Positions 24,627 to 33,241 of a DNA stretch of 64,000 bases are shown here, piece after piece. Both the position numbers and the translations under genes were made by a program. Below the pieces are notes generated by a model that did not search any database, had not been told where the DNA came from, and saw nothing but the letters and a program-made list of their open reading frames with translations. Source of the DNA: Amycolatopsis sp. CA-230715. Its GTDB lineage: Bacteria; Actinomycetota; Actinomycetes; Mycobacteriales; Pseudonocardiaceae. Position 1 is the first letter of the stretch. Every line of letters begins with the position of its first letter. The DNA is taken from positions 457,501 through 521,500 of the forward strand of contig NZ_CP059997.1 of assembly GCF_018736145.1 (NCBI RefSeq). Reading direction: 5' to 3'.

Positions 24627-24720
24627 GTCCGCACTCCATTCTCCCCCGCGCCCTGCTTCGACATCAGGCAGCGTAACCGGCGGCGGGCCGATCACCGCAC
24701 ACGACAGGCGCACCACTGCC

Positions 24721-24770
24721 GACACCACTTTCTCCTTGACCGACACCACGACTGGTGTCATTGTGGTGTC
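24721..24770 (+). promoter_or_regulatory. cluster of GACACCA/TGGTGTC half-sites before hicB-like gene
   Basis: Four 7-8 bp half-sites: GACACCAC at 24721 and at 24742, TGGTGTC at 24753-24759, GTGGTGTC at 24763-24770. The middle two form a perfect 7-bp palindrome (GACACCACGACTGGTGTC), and the last two are an 11-bp-period direct repeat TGGTGTCAT whose final copy runs into the ATG. It looks like an autoregulatory operator for the ribbon-helix-helix protein encoded next. Confidence 0.7.
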
Positions 24771-25313
24771 ATGGACCTGACGCCGTACATCACCACTCTC
24801 CGTGAAGACCTCACGACGACGGCATCCGCGGGCGACGACCAGACCCGCCGGGCCGCCGCGGTGCTTTCCGCCGCACTCGAACCCGCCGCGCGGCTGACCC
24901 TGATGAACGCGCTCGCCGATCTCGCCGCCGAGGTCACCGCGAGCCTGCCCGGCCACGTCGTCGAGGTCCGCCTCGACGGGCGGGACGTGCGGGTGGTGGT
25001 CACCGGCACGCGCTCGCACGACGACGGCCCCGGCGGGCAGGACGAGCCGGAGCGCCCCGAGCCACCGAAGTCGATGCCGATCGACGGCGGCGACATCAGC
25101 CGCATGACGCTGCGCATGGTCGAGCAGATCAAGGGCCAGGCCGAGCAGGCGGCCGCGGCGCAGGGCGTCTCCCTCAACACGTTCATCTCGCAGGCCGTGC
25201 AGGGCGCGCTCCACGGCGCGACCAAGCACGGCGGCGGTGGCGAGCACGGGCAGGGCGGGCCGCCGCGCGACAAGCGGCCCGACTCCCACCTGCACGGCTG
25301 GGTGGAGGGCTGA
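24771..25313 (+). CDS. HicB-like antitoxin-type regulator
   Basis: A 180-residue protein of the actinobacterial HicB-like family. The N-terminal half (about 1-80) is a compact alpha/beta domain with HVVEVRLDGRDVRVVV. The middle holds an acidic, Pro-rich linker, and about residues 108-145 (SRMTLRMVEQIKGQAEQAA, then VSLNTFISQAVQGAL) look like a ribbon-helix-helix DNA-binding unit of the kind that ends HicB antitoxins. No hicA toxin gene is adjacent. Instead a DUF4097 protein follows 2 nt after the stop. The start sits directly behind a cluster of GACACCA half-sites, implying negative autoregulation. It is best seen as a repressor in a two-gene unit, not a proven antitoxin. Confidence 0.75.
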   Translation: MDLTPYITTLREDLTTTASAGDDQTRRAAAVLSAALEPAARLTLMNALADLAAEVTASLPGHVVEVRLDGRDVRVVVTGTRSHDDGPGGQDEPERPEPPKSMPIDGGDISRMTLRMVEQIKGQAEQAAAAQGVSLNTFISQAVQGALHGATKHGGGGEHGQGGPPRDKRPDSHLHGWVEG

Positions 25314-25315
25314 TC

Positions 25316-26215
25316 ATGAGCGAGAGCATCGAAACCCCTATCCGCAACGACACCTTCAGCGTCGACGGCACCCTCGAACTCGATCTCACCGTGCTGCTGG
25401 GCAGGGTCGAGGTCGAGCTCGCCGAGACCACCGAGGCCTGGGTGGAGGTGCGCCACGACCCCGGCTCGCAGGAGGTGTGGGCCGAGAACGTCACGAACGT
25501 GCTCAACTGGGTCAGCGAGCGGTTCGGCGGTCAGTTCGGCTCCGATTTCCGCGGCAGTCCCGCGGAGGCGGTCAGCGCCACCAAGATCGAGAAGACCGGC
25601 AACCGGATCACCGTGCGCGCGCCGAAAACCCTGCCGCTGCGCAACATCCCGCTCGCGGTCACCGTGCACGCGCCGTCGGGTTCGCAGCTCGAGATCCGCG
25701 CCGGCTCGGCCAACGTGACCGTGACCGGCACCGCGGGGCGCACCGGGATCTCCACCGGGTCCGGTGAGGTCCGGCTCGACCGCACGGACGGCAGCGCGAA
25801 CGTGCGCACCGGCTCCGGTGCGATCCGGCTCGGTCCCGCGATCTCGGGCCTGCAGGTGCGGACCGGCAGCGGCGACGTGGAAGCCGCGTCGCTGTCCGGT
25901 TCGGCGACCGTCACCACCGGCACCGGCGACATCTGGTTCGGCGCCGTCTCCGGGGAGGTGATGGCGCGCAGCGGCAGCGGCGACCTGTCCGTGGCCGAGG
26001 CCGCGGGCGGCTCGCTGGAGCTGATCACCGGCTCCGGCGAGGTCCGGATCGGGATCAGGACCGGAGTGCACGCCGAGATCGACCTGTCGTCCACTTCGGG
26101 CAAGGTGTCTAGCGAACTCGACGTCGAAACCGAGGCGCCGTCGGACGGTGTCGCGCTGCGAGTGCGCGCGCGCACCGGTTCCGGGAACGCGGTGCTGACG
26201 CGCGCCGCGCAGTGA
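25316..26215 (+). CDS. DUF4097 beta-solenoid protein
   Basis: A 299-residue protein with a DUF4097 beta-strand repeat domain: successive strands carry the motif TGSGxVxL (for example ISTGSGEVRL, VRTGSGAIRL, VRTGSGDVEA, ARSGSGDLSV, ITGSGEVRIG) between about residues 140 and 255. No signal peptide or transmembrane segment is visible, so unlike many DUF4097 proteins it seems cytoplasmic or dependent on a partner. It follows the HicB-like gene by 2 nt, an obvious operon, and a 17-bp perfect hairpin ends the unit. Function unknown; the fold suggests a scaffold or binding surface. Confidence 0.78.
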   Translation: MSESIETPIRNDTFSVDGTLELDLTVLLGRVEVELAETTEAWVEVRHDPGSQEVWAENVTNVLNWVSERFGGQFGSDFRGSPAEAVSATKIEKTGNRITVRAPKTLPLRNIPLAVTVHAPSGSQLEIRAGSANVTVTGTAGRTGISTGSGEVRLDRTDGSANVRTGSGAIRLGPAISGLQVRTGSGDVEAASLSGSATVTTGTGDIWFGAVSGEVMARSGSGDLSVAEAAGGSLELITGSGEVRIGIRTGVHAEIDLSSTSGKVSSELDVETEAPSDGVALRVRARTGSGNAVLTRAAQ

Positions 26216-26260
26216 CCGGTCCACAGTAGACCGGAAAGCCACGCACCAGGGGGAAAGTGG

Positions 26261-26294
26261 ACCGCCGGTGCCCGCCGCGGCGGGCACCGGCGGT
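26261..26294. terminator. perfect 34-nt palindrome terminator
   Basis: ACCGCCGGTGCCCGCCG followed at once by its exact complement. It directly abuts the stop codon of the convergent cold-shock gene (26295) and lies 45 nt after the DUF4097 stop, serving both. Confidence 0.85.
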
Positions 26295-26744
26295 TCAGTC
26301 GCCGTCCACCCAGCCGTGCGCCACGGCGATCTCGCGGAACCGGCGCCGCACCGCGACGATCTGCTCGCCGGTGAGCGAGGGCGCCGCGGCGAGCAGCGCC
26401 TCGGTCAGCTCACCGGAGAACTCCGCGCCGGAGAGGACGTCGCACAGGCCGTCGTCCGCGGGCTGCTCCACCGGTGCGGCCGCGGTCCGCTGCGCGGCAA
26501 CGGGATTCGCCGCCTTCGGCACGCGGGGGACGTCCGGTTCGTCGAGGATCTGGACGTGGGACGCCTTCAGGCCCCGCTGCCCGTCCTCGACGACGAACTC
26601 CACGAGCGCGCCGGGCGCCACGAACCGTTTGTCGAATTCGAGATCGTTGACGTGCATGAACACGTCCTCACCCCCGGTGTCGGGGGAAACGAAACCATAT
26701 CCGCGGAACTCGTCGAACCGCACAACCCGCCCAGTGACCGCCAC
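26295..26744 (-). CDS. cold-shock domain protein with C-terminal extension
   Basis: A 149-residue protein whose first 67 residues are a cold-shock (OB-fold) nucleic-acid binding domain: RNP1-like RGYGFVS (14-20) and RNP2-like VFMHV (28-32). The remaining 80 residues, an Ala/Pro linker and a helical region ending RRRFREIAVAHGWVDGD, are the extension found in larger actinobacterial Csp proteins and absent from 7-kDa CspA. Likely an RNA chaperone or regulator. The start ATG is well placed; the stop abuts the terminator palindrome. Confidence 0.88.
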   Translation of the reverse strand: MAVTGRVVRFDEFRGYGFVSPDTGGEDVFMHVNDLEFDKRFVAPGALVEFVVEDGQRGLKASHVQILDEPDVPRVPKAANPVAAQRTAAAPVEQPADDGLCDVLSGAEFSGELTEALLAAAPSLTGEQIVAVRRRFREIAVAHGWVDGD

Positions 26745-26875
26745 AGCTCATCCCCATCCATCGATACCGCCCGCCACCACCACAACAGCAGCTCTTTCCG
26801 GGGAAGATACCGCGCCCGCGCGGACGAGCACAATCCTCGTCTTCAGCGAATCGCGGCACCGGGGTTCAGCGCCGA

Positions 26876-26957
26876 ATACCAAGGAGACCGAAAGTAGGCC
26901 AACCAGGGAAGGCAGCCTGGCCCGCGTAGGTCCGCTTACTTTCGGTCAGTTTGGTAT
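26876..26957. repeat. 23-bp inverted duplication at helicase 3' end
   Basis: Left arm 26876-26898 and right arm 26935-26957 match in inverted orientation at 19 of 23 positions: ATACCAA identical, three different bases, GACCGAAAGTA identical, then one different and one identical base. The right arm contains the last codons and stop of the helicase gene. The left arm would encode the near-identical ending YQGDRK-stop on the plus strand. Spacer 36 nt. It could fold as a long stem-loop terminator, but the codon-level similarity looks like a duplicated gene end. Confidence 0.7.
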
Positions 26958-29620
26958 CTACTAGCGCTGTAGCAGGCGAGCCAGCCCGTGGCGCGGTGGT
27001 CGCCGCGCCAGGTGAACAGCGCGGCGCCCGGTTCACCCAGTTCCCCTTGTGGCAGCGCCACCCGTACGCCGCCCTTCGGCACCGCGTCGCGCCGGTACCG
27101 CCCGCCGAGCCAGGTGCCGAGCACGCTGCCGTCGGGACCGGACGCCGTCACCACGCCGTCGGCGTGCCCGATCTCCGCGGCGGTCGCGCGTTCGCGCAGC
27201 AGCGCGAGGTACGACTGCTCGTCGAGCACGGTGCCGCGCGGACGGGCCTGGACCGTCCAATCCGGACTCGTCAGGCCGCGTCCGGTCGCCGCGGCGAACA
27301 GGTCGGGCACGAGATCCTCGGCGTGCGGCGGAGTGGCGAGCTGTTCGCACATCCACAGCAGCCTTCCCGCGCCGCGCCGCGGGCGGCAGCGCCGCCAGCG
27401 GACCCGCCTGCCGAGATCGGCGGCCACGATCGCGCTCCACGGGTGCACCGTGCCGAGCAGCCCCTGGCAGCCGAGCCAGTGCAGGTACCTCGGCGCCTCT
27501 TCCAGCGCCGGATACAGTGCCACGTAAGGGATTCCGTCGATCACGCGCGCACCGCGCCGGAACGCGTCCGGGGTCGCCGCCACCAGCCGCAGCGCCATCC
27601 TGGCGAGATCGCCGCGCTGGTACTCGCCGCCGCCCGGCCGCAACGCCCGCACCACGACGGGTTTCAGCTCCTCGCTGATCGCGGTGCCAGCCAGTTTCGG
27701 GACCACAGTGGACACCAGGTCGATCAGTGCCCCTTCCGCCTCGTCCGGCCCTTCCGGCAGCTCGGTTCCGGCGAGGGCGAGGCGGATCTCGTGGCCGACC
27801 GTCGCGGAGACCATCAGGCGCGCGGTGAGCAGTCCCAGTTCGGTCGCCACGACCCGTTCGGCGTCATCCGGTGCGGCGGCGAGGAACCCGGCCTCGGTGA
27901 GGAAGTCGATCGCGCGGCGCAGCGGCGCGAGGCTCCGGCTCCCCTGGTGGCAGGCGAACGTGCCCACCCACCACCGTTCGGCCTCGGCGAGGGAGGAAAT
28001 GCGGCCCTGCACGGCTTCGGCGAGCACGTGGTCGGCGAGGCTGGATTCGATCTGCGAGCGCACGGTGTGCCCCGCCACCAGTTTCGCCTGCCACGCGGCG
28101 CGTTCGTTCTCGGTGACGATGAGGAAGGCCCAGCCCTCGCGCTCCCCCGCGCCGATCCGACCGGCACGCCCGAACATCTGCTGCACGGTCGCGACGTCGA
28201 TCGGGTTGAGCCCCACCTCGGTGTCCTGGATGACCACGGCGCGCGCGGGCAGGTTGACCCCGGCCGCGACCGTGGAGGTGGCCACCAGCACGTCCAGCTC
28301 GCGCGCCCGGAAGTCCACTTCGGACTGTCGCTTGTGCTCCCAGCCCTTGTAGTGCAGCCCGACCCGCGCCGACCGGCACACCTCGTGCAGCCGATCGAGG
28401 TCGTCGGGGTGCACCCCGTCGGTCGCCGCCCCGAGCGCGGCGGCGATGATCAGCGCGGTGCGGCGCACGTTCCGCTTGCTGCCGCAGAAGACGAGCACGC
28501 TGCCGCCGTCACGCGTGACGGTTCTGGTGATCGAACTCGCCAGCCGGATCCGCGCCGTTTCGACCAGTCCCCAGTCGCGGTGCGCGGCGATGGTCGGCAG
28601 CTGCCAGGTGAGCTTGCTCGGCCGCCACGCCACGCGGAGCAGCTTCGCGCCGAGCCACGCCGCGACCTGGTCCGCGTTGGACACCGTGGCGGACAGCCCG
28701 ATGATGCGCATCCGCGCGTCCTCGCCGCGCATCCTGGCGAGCAGCGCTTCGAGCACCGGGCCGCGCGCGGGGTCGCCGAGCAGGTGGATCTCGTCGACGA
28801 TGAGGCAGCCGACCTCGGTCAGCGCCTCCCGCAACGACGAGGCACGGCAGATCGCCTCGAACTTCTCGGTGGTGGCCACCCACAGATCCGCCTCGCGGAC
28901 CCGTTGGATGTCCACGCTGTACTCACCGGACAGCCGCTCGACGCGCAGCCCCTGCGCGCGCCACTGGTCCAGCTCGTGGTTCAGCTCGTCGGTCAGCGAG
29001 CGCTGGGGCACCAGCCACGCGGCCTTGCGCCCCTGCGCCAGCACGGCCTTGAGCGCGGCGGTCATGCCCATCACCGTCTTGCCAGCCCCGGTGGGCGCGA
29101 CGATCACCAGGTGGTCGTCGTGCGCCAGCACCTCGGGCACGGTGACCGCCTGCGCCGGGTTCAGCTCCGGGAAGGGCAGGAACCGCAACCACTCCGGCGG
29201 CAGCACGTCCGCGGCGGCCACCGGCGACACGCCCTCCGGTGACACGTGCGCCTGCCACAGCGCATCGAACGCGTCACGGGCGGCTTCGGCGGCGTCACCG
29301 CCCAGCCGGGGGAACTGCCGCGGCACCGACTTCCCGAGATGGCACTCCGCGGTATCGACGGTGAGCCGCGACGGCGACGAGCCGCGCACGGTCTCCTCCT
29401 CCAGCAGGTACCGGACGCGGCGCACGGCGGTGTCGCCGACGCCGTTGGCGAGCAGCTTTTCGGTGAGCACGGTGAACCGCTCGTCGTCGGGGACCAGCAC
29501 GCGCACGTCGTCGCCGGGGGCGAACCCGGGAAGGTCCGCGTCGGGATCGGTGATCTTCGCCCACAGCACACCCGAATCCCCGCTGCCGGTCGCCTCGGGG
29601 ATTGGGTCGGGGGGTGGCAC
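26936..29620 (-). CDS. Ski2-like DEIH-box helicase
   Basis: An 894-residue superfamily 2 helicase of the Ski2-like group. Motif I APTGAGKT, motif II DEIH in LIVDEIHLLGD, motif III GLSATVSN, and motif VI QMFGRAGRIG are present in order, with a 150-residue N-terminal domain before them and a winged-helix/ratchet-like region after. These enzymes unwind DNA or structured RNA; bacterial examples are poorly characterised. The GTG at 29620 is preferred over one six codons upstream because TACCGT stands 6 nt before it. It is divergent from the LuxR-family gene. The C-terminal codons lie in an inverted duplication. Confidence 0.88.
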   Translation of the reverse strand: MPPPDPIPEATGSGDSGVLWAKITDPDADLPGFAPGDDVRVLVPDDERFTVLTEKLLANGVGDTAVRRVRYLLEEETVRGSSPSRLTVDTAECHLGKSVPRQFPRLGGDAAEAARDAFDALWQAHVSPEGVSPVAAADVLPPEWLRFLPFPELNPAQAVTVPEVLAHDDHLVIVAPTGAGKTVMGMTAALKAVLAQGRKAAWLVPQRSLTDELNHELDQWRAQGLRVERLSGEYSVDIQRVREADLWVATTEKFEAICRASSLREALTEVGCLIVDEIHLLGDPARGPVLEALLARMRGEDARMRIIGLSATVSNADQVAAWLGAKLLRVAWRPSKLTWQLPTIAAHRDWGLVETARIRLASSITRTVTRDGGSVLVFCGSKRNVRRTALIIAAALGAATDGVHPDDLDRLHEVCRSARVGLHYKGWEHKRQSEVDFRARELDVLVATSTVAAGVNLPARAVVIQDTEVGLNPIDVATVQQMFGRAGRIGAGEREGWAFLIVTENERAAWQAKLVAGHTVRSQIESSLADHVLAEAVQGRISSLAEAERWWVGTFACHQGSRSLAPLRRAIDFLTEAGFLAAAPDDAERVVATELGLLTARLMVSATVGHEIRLALAGTELPEGPDEAEGALIDLVSTVVPKLAGTAISEELKPVVVRALRPGGGEYQRGDLARMALRLVAATPDAFRRGARVIDGIPYVALYPALEEAPRYLHWLGCQGLLGTVHPWSAIVAADLGRRVRWRRCRPRRGAGRLLWMCEQLATPPHAEDLVPDLFAAATGRGLTSPDWTVQARPRGTVLDEQSYLALLRERATAAEIGHADGVVTASGPDGSVLGTWLGGRYRRDAVPKGGVRVALPQGELGEPGAALFTWRGDHRATGWLACYSASRYQTDRK

Positions 29621-29626
29621 CGCGCC

Positions 29627-29632
29627 ACGGTA
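29627..29632 (-). promoter_or_regulatory. -10 TACCGT of the helicase gene
   Basis: Minus-strand TACCGT, 6 nt before the GTG at 29620. Confidence 0.5.
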
Positions 29633-29684
29633 GCCCACGAACGGAGGACACCCGTTCAGGCCGGGCGCGTGTCGCCCCGGGTCT

Positions 29685-29690
29685 TAGGAT
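29685..29690 (+). promoter_or_regulatory. -10 TAGGAT of the LAL regulator gene
   Basis: TAGGAT about 22 nt before the GTG at 29713, leaving room for a short leader with GGAGGG; a leadered promoter, in contrast to its divergent neighbour. Confidence 0.45.
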
Positions 29691-29712
29691 GACCGCCGAG
29701 GAGGGAACACTG

Positions 29713-32559
29713 GTGAGCGCGCAGGGGGCGAGCCCGGTCCTGGTCGGCCGCGAACGGGAAACCGCGCGGTTGACCGGCGCGCTGGCGCGCTGCGCCGGTG
29801 GCGAGCACGCGACCGTGCTGATCGGCGGCGAAGCCGGGATCGGGAAGTCCAGGCTCGTCACCGAAATCACCGGTTCCGCCGAAGCCGCCGACGCACGGGT
29901 GCTCGTCGGCGGGTGCGTCGATCTCGGCGGCGCCGCTCTCCCGTTCGTGCCGTTCGTCGCCGCGTTTCGCGGTCTCACCGCCGATCCGGATTTCGCCGAA
30001 GCGGTCCCGGCTCCGGTGCGCGCCGAACTCGCGCCGCTGCTCCCCGGCGACACCGGCGGCGAACCGCGGCACACCGGCGACGACGCCCGTGCCCGGCTCT
30101 TCGAAGGCGCGCTCACCCTTCTCGCGCGCCTCGCCGCCATTCGCCCGCTCGTGCTCGTCGTCGAGGACGCGCACTGGGCCGACCGGTCCAGCCGCGACCT
30201 GCTGCAGTTCCTGGTCCGCAACCAGCGCGCGATCCCCGGCTCGCTCCTGGTGGTCACCCACCGCTCCGACGAACTCGGCAGGGCGCATCCCCTGCGGCCG
30301 CTGCTCGCCGAACTCGGCCGCGTCCCGTGGGTCGAGCGGATCGAGCTCGCCAGGCTCACCCGCCGGGAGGTCGTGCACCAGATCCGCGCGATCCTCGACG
30401 CCGAGCCCGCGCCCGAACTCGTCGGCGCGGTGCACGAACGCAGTGAAGGCAACCCGCTGTTCGTCGAAGCGGTGCTCGAAGCGGGCGACGGCCCGCTGCC
30501 GTCCTCGCTCGACGACCTGCTGCTCGCCCGCGTCGACCGGCTCACCGCGCACTTCCCCGGCGCCGCACCGATCGTGCGCGCGGCCAGCGCCGCCGTCGGC
30601 ACGGTCGACCACGAACTGCTCGTGAGCGTCGCGGGAACAGCGCCGGGCGAAGCGGTTTCGGCGGCCGTCGACGCGGGCGTGCTCGTCGTCGACGGGGACG
30701 GCTACGCCTTCCGGCACGCGCTCATCCGGGACGCGGTGTACCGGACGCTGCTGCCCGGCGAGCGGATCGCCCTGCACGCGCGCTACGCCGACGCGATCAG
30801 GGCGGGCGCCACCGGCGGGCACTGGACCGAGGAACTCGCCCATCACCTTTACGCGGCAAGGAAATCCGGCGAAGCGCTGCACGCGGCGTGGGAGGCGGCG
30901 AGTGCCGCCCGCCGTTCACTCGCCTACGCCGAACAGCTGCGCCTGCTCTCGCGCGTGCTCGACCTGTGGGACCGCGTGCCCGATGCCGCCGACCGCGTCG
31001 GCACCGGGCGGTTCACCGTGCTCGAACGCGCGACGGAGGCGGCGAACCGCGCGGGCGACCCCGCCGAGGGCGACCGGCTCGCGACCACCGCGCTCGCCGA
31101 ACTCGATCCCGCCGCCGACCGCGTCCGCACCGCGCTGCTGCTGGAACTCCGCGGGCGGATGCGCGGCCAGCTCGGCAGGCCCGACGCGCTCGAGGACCGC
31201 AGGCGCGCGGTCGAGATCGTGCCCGCGGGGCATCCCGCGCGCGGTTTCCTGCTCAACGCGCTGGCCGCCGCGCTGATGGAAGTGCCGCGGGAAGACGAGG
31301 CCCGCCGCTACGCCCAGCAAGGGCTCGCGGCCGCGCACGAAGCGGGCGACGATCCGTCGGAGGCCTCCGCGCTCGTCACGCTCGCCGTGCTCGACGCCAG
31401 GGACGGCGATCTCGACACCCAGCTCCCCCGGCTGGCCAAGGCGCGCGCGATCGCGGAAAACGTCGGCGCGCCAAGGGAACGGCTGCGGGCGCTGCACAGC
31501 GAGTCGACCCTGCTGCACGCGTTCGGGCGGCTCGGCGAGGCCGTGTCCGTGGCCAGGTCCGGTCTCGCCATCGCCCGCGACGCCGGGCTCGCCCGGTCCT
31601 ACGGCGCCGCGCACGCCGTCGACCTGATCGCCGCGCTGATCTCGGCTGGCCGCTGGGACGAGGCGCTCGAATCCGGTGACCACGCGCTCGAACTCGCGCC
31701 ACCGGCCGGGTTCAGCGCGCACGTGTTGTGCCTCAAGGGTTTCATCGCCCTGCGCCGGGGTGATCTCCGCCTGCCCGGCGGGGTGCTCGCCCGCGTGCGT
31801 GAACTGCCCGGCACCGATATCCGGTTCCCGTCGGACCCGTTGCTGTTGCCCCGCCTCGAAATCGAACTCCGGCTCGCCCAGTGCCGCGCGGGCGAAGCGG
31901 CGACCGTGCTGGACGGCGCGCTCGCGGCGGGATTCCTGGACGCCTCGTCCCGCTTCACCTGGCCGTTGCTGGTCGCCGGTTCCCGGGTCGCGCGCGCACT
32001 CGGCGACGACGCCCTGCGGTCGCGATTGCGCGCGCGGGCGGACCTGGTGCGGACTGCGGGTCCGGTGCAGGCGGCGCATTCGCGAACGTTCGACGCGGAG
32101 ATCGCCCGCGAGGACGTCGCGGCGTGGGAGTCGGCCACCGAGGCGTGGCGCGAGCTCGGACAACCTTGGGAGCGCGCGGAAACCGCGATGGGCGCGGCCG
32201 AGGCGACTATCGCCGCCGGGGACCGCGCCTCGGCGTCCGCGCACCTCGGCCGCGTGATCGACCTGGCCTCCTCGCTCGGCGCGACGCCCCTTCGCGAACG
32301 CGCCGCCGATCTCGCCCGCCGCGCGCGGATCACGCCTGGCGAACGGGCACCCCGCGCCGGACGGCACGGGCTGACACCGCGCGAACTCGAGATCCTGCAC
32401 CTCGTCGCGGACGGGCTCGGCAACGCCGACATCGGCGAGCGGCTGTTCATCTCCGCGAAGACGGCGAGCGTGCACGTGTCCAACATCCTCGGCAAGCTCG
32501 CGGTCGCGAACCGGGTCGAAGCCGCCGCGCAGGCACGCCGCCTCGGACTGCTCACCTGA
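29713..32559 (+). CDS. LuxR-family ATP-binding regulator (LAL)
   Basis: A 948-residue large ATP-binding regulator of the LuxR family. It has an N-terminal AAA/NACHT-like ATPase with Walker A GEAGIGKS (39-46) and Walker B LVLVVEDAHWAD (about 150), a long helical TPR-like sensor region (about 390-860), and a C-terminal GerE helix-turn-helix (LTPRELEILHLVADGLGNADIG, last 65 residues). LALs activate secondary-metabolism or carbon-use operons. The GTG at 29713 is chosen for GGAGGG 7 nt upstream. Its targets are unknown; the FMN reductase/MFS pair downstream is a candidate. A hairpin terminator follows the stop. Confidence 0.9.
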   Translation: MSAQGASPVLVGRERETARLTGALARCAGGEHATVLIGGEAGIGKSRLVTEITGSAEAADARVLVGGCVDLGGAALPFVPFVAAFRGLTADPDFAEAVPAPVRAELAPLLPGDTGGEPRHTGDDARARLFEGALTLLARLAAIRPLVLVVEDAHWADRSSRDLLQFLVRNQRAIPGSLLVVTHRSDELGRAHPLRPLLAELGRVPWVERIELARLTRREVVHQIRAILDAEPAPELVGAVHERSEGNPLFVEAVLEAGDGPLPSSLDDLLLARVDRLTAHFPGAAPIVRAASAAVGTVDHELLVSVAGTAPGEAVSAAVDAGVLVVDGDGYAFRHALIRDAVYRTLLPGERIALHARYADAIRAGATGGHWTEELAHHLYAARKSGEALHAAWEAASAARRSLAYAEQLRLLSRVLDLWDRVPDAADRVGTGRFTVLERATEAANRAGDPAEGDRLATTALAELDPAADRVRTALLLELRGRMRGQLGRPDALEDRRRAVEIVPAGHPARGFLLNALAAALMEVPREDEARRYAQQGLAAAHEAGDDPSEASALVTLAVLDARDGDLDTQLPRLAKARAIAENVGAPRERLRALHSESTLLHAFGRLGEAVSVARSGLAIARDAGLARSYGAAHAVDLIAALISAGRWDEALESGDHALELAPPAGFSAHVLCLKGFIALRRGDLRLPGGVLARVRELPGTDIRFPSDPLLLPRLEIELRLAQCRAGEAATVLDGALAAGFLDASSRFTWPLLVAGSRVARALGDDALRSRLRARADLVRTAGPVQAAHSRTFDAEIAREDVAAWESATEAWRELGQPWERAETAMGAAEATIAAGDRASASAHLGRVIDLASSLGATPLRERAADLARRARITPGERAPRAGRHGLTPRELEILHLVADGLGNADIGERLFISAKTASVHVSNILGKLAVANRVEAAAQARRLGLLT

Positions 32560-32560
32560 A

Positions 32561-32594
32561 GCCTTAGCCGGGTTTCCGGGCGGCGAACTAAGGC
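32561..32594 (+). terminator. hairpin after LAL gene
   Basis: GCCTTAG (32561-32567) pairs with CTAAGGC (32588-32594), with an inner CCGG pairing; it begins one base after the stop codon. Confidence 0.6.
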
Positions 32595-32680
32595 GCGCGC
32601 CCCTGTGCCGGTCCCCGCCTTAGGGACACCGTCGATCCCGCACGGGCCGGATCCACCGGCCCCGCCGGGATCGGGAAACC

Positions 32681-33241
32681 ATGACCATCACCATCCTGGG
32701 GATACCGGGCAGCCTGCGGCGGGGGTCGGTCAACCGCCGCCTGCTCGCCGCGGCCACCCGCGAACTCCCCGCCGACGGCGTTCACCTGGCCGTGTGGGAA
32801 GAACTCGCCCTCGTGCCGCCGTTCGACGAGGACGCCGAAGACGGGCCCGCCCCGGCCGCCGTCGCCGGGCTGCGCGCCGCGATCGACGCCGCCGACGCGC
32901 TGCTGATCGCGACGCCCGAATACAACCGGTCGGTGCCGGGCCAGCTCAAGAACGCGCTGGACTGGGCTTCACGCCCGCACGGGGACGCCGCGCTCACCGG
33001 AAAGCCCGCGGCGGTCGTCGGCGCGAGCCCGAGCCCCGGCGGCGCGGCGGGCGCGCAGGAGCAGCTCGCGCGCGTGCTCACCGCCGCGGGCGCGACCGTC
33101 GTCGGCGATCCGCTCCCGGTGCCGCACGCGTTCCGCCAGTTCGGCGAGGACGACCGGCTGCTCGACCACGACCTGCGGGCCGCCCTCGCCGCGGTGCTCG
33201 ACCGGCTGGCGCGGCACGTCCGGGCGGGAGCCGCGGCTTGA
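32681..33241 (+). CDS. NADPH-dependent FMN reductase family protein
   Basis: A 186-residue flavodoxin-like enzyme that reduces FMN, quinones or azo compounds with NAD(P)H. The N-terminal phosphate loop GIPGSLRRGSVNRRL and the family motif TPEYNRSVPGQLKNALDW (about 86-103) are both present. The stop codon TGA overlaps the TTG start of the MFS gene, so the two are translated together. It may supply reduced flavin, or detoxify the compound that the pump exports. Confidence 0.87.
   Translation: MTITILGIPGSLRRGSVNRRLLAAATRELPADGVHLAVWEELALVPPFDEDAEDGPAPAAVAGLRAAIDAADALLIATPEYNRSVPGQLKNALDWASRPHGDAALTGKPAAVVGASPSPGGAAGAQEQLARVLTAAGATVVGDPLPVPHAFRQFGEDDRLLDHDLRAALAAVLDRLARHVRAGAAA

Noticed and set aside
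24771..25313. A complete HicAB toxin-antitoxin system
   Set aside because: No short double-stranded RNA-binding toxin gene (hicA) occurs on either side; the adjacent gene encodes a 299-residue DUF4097 protein.
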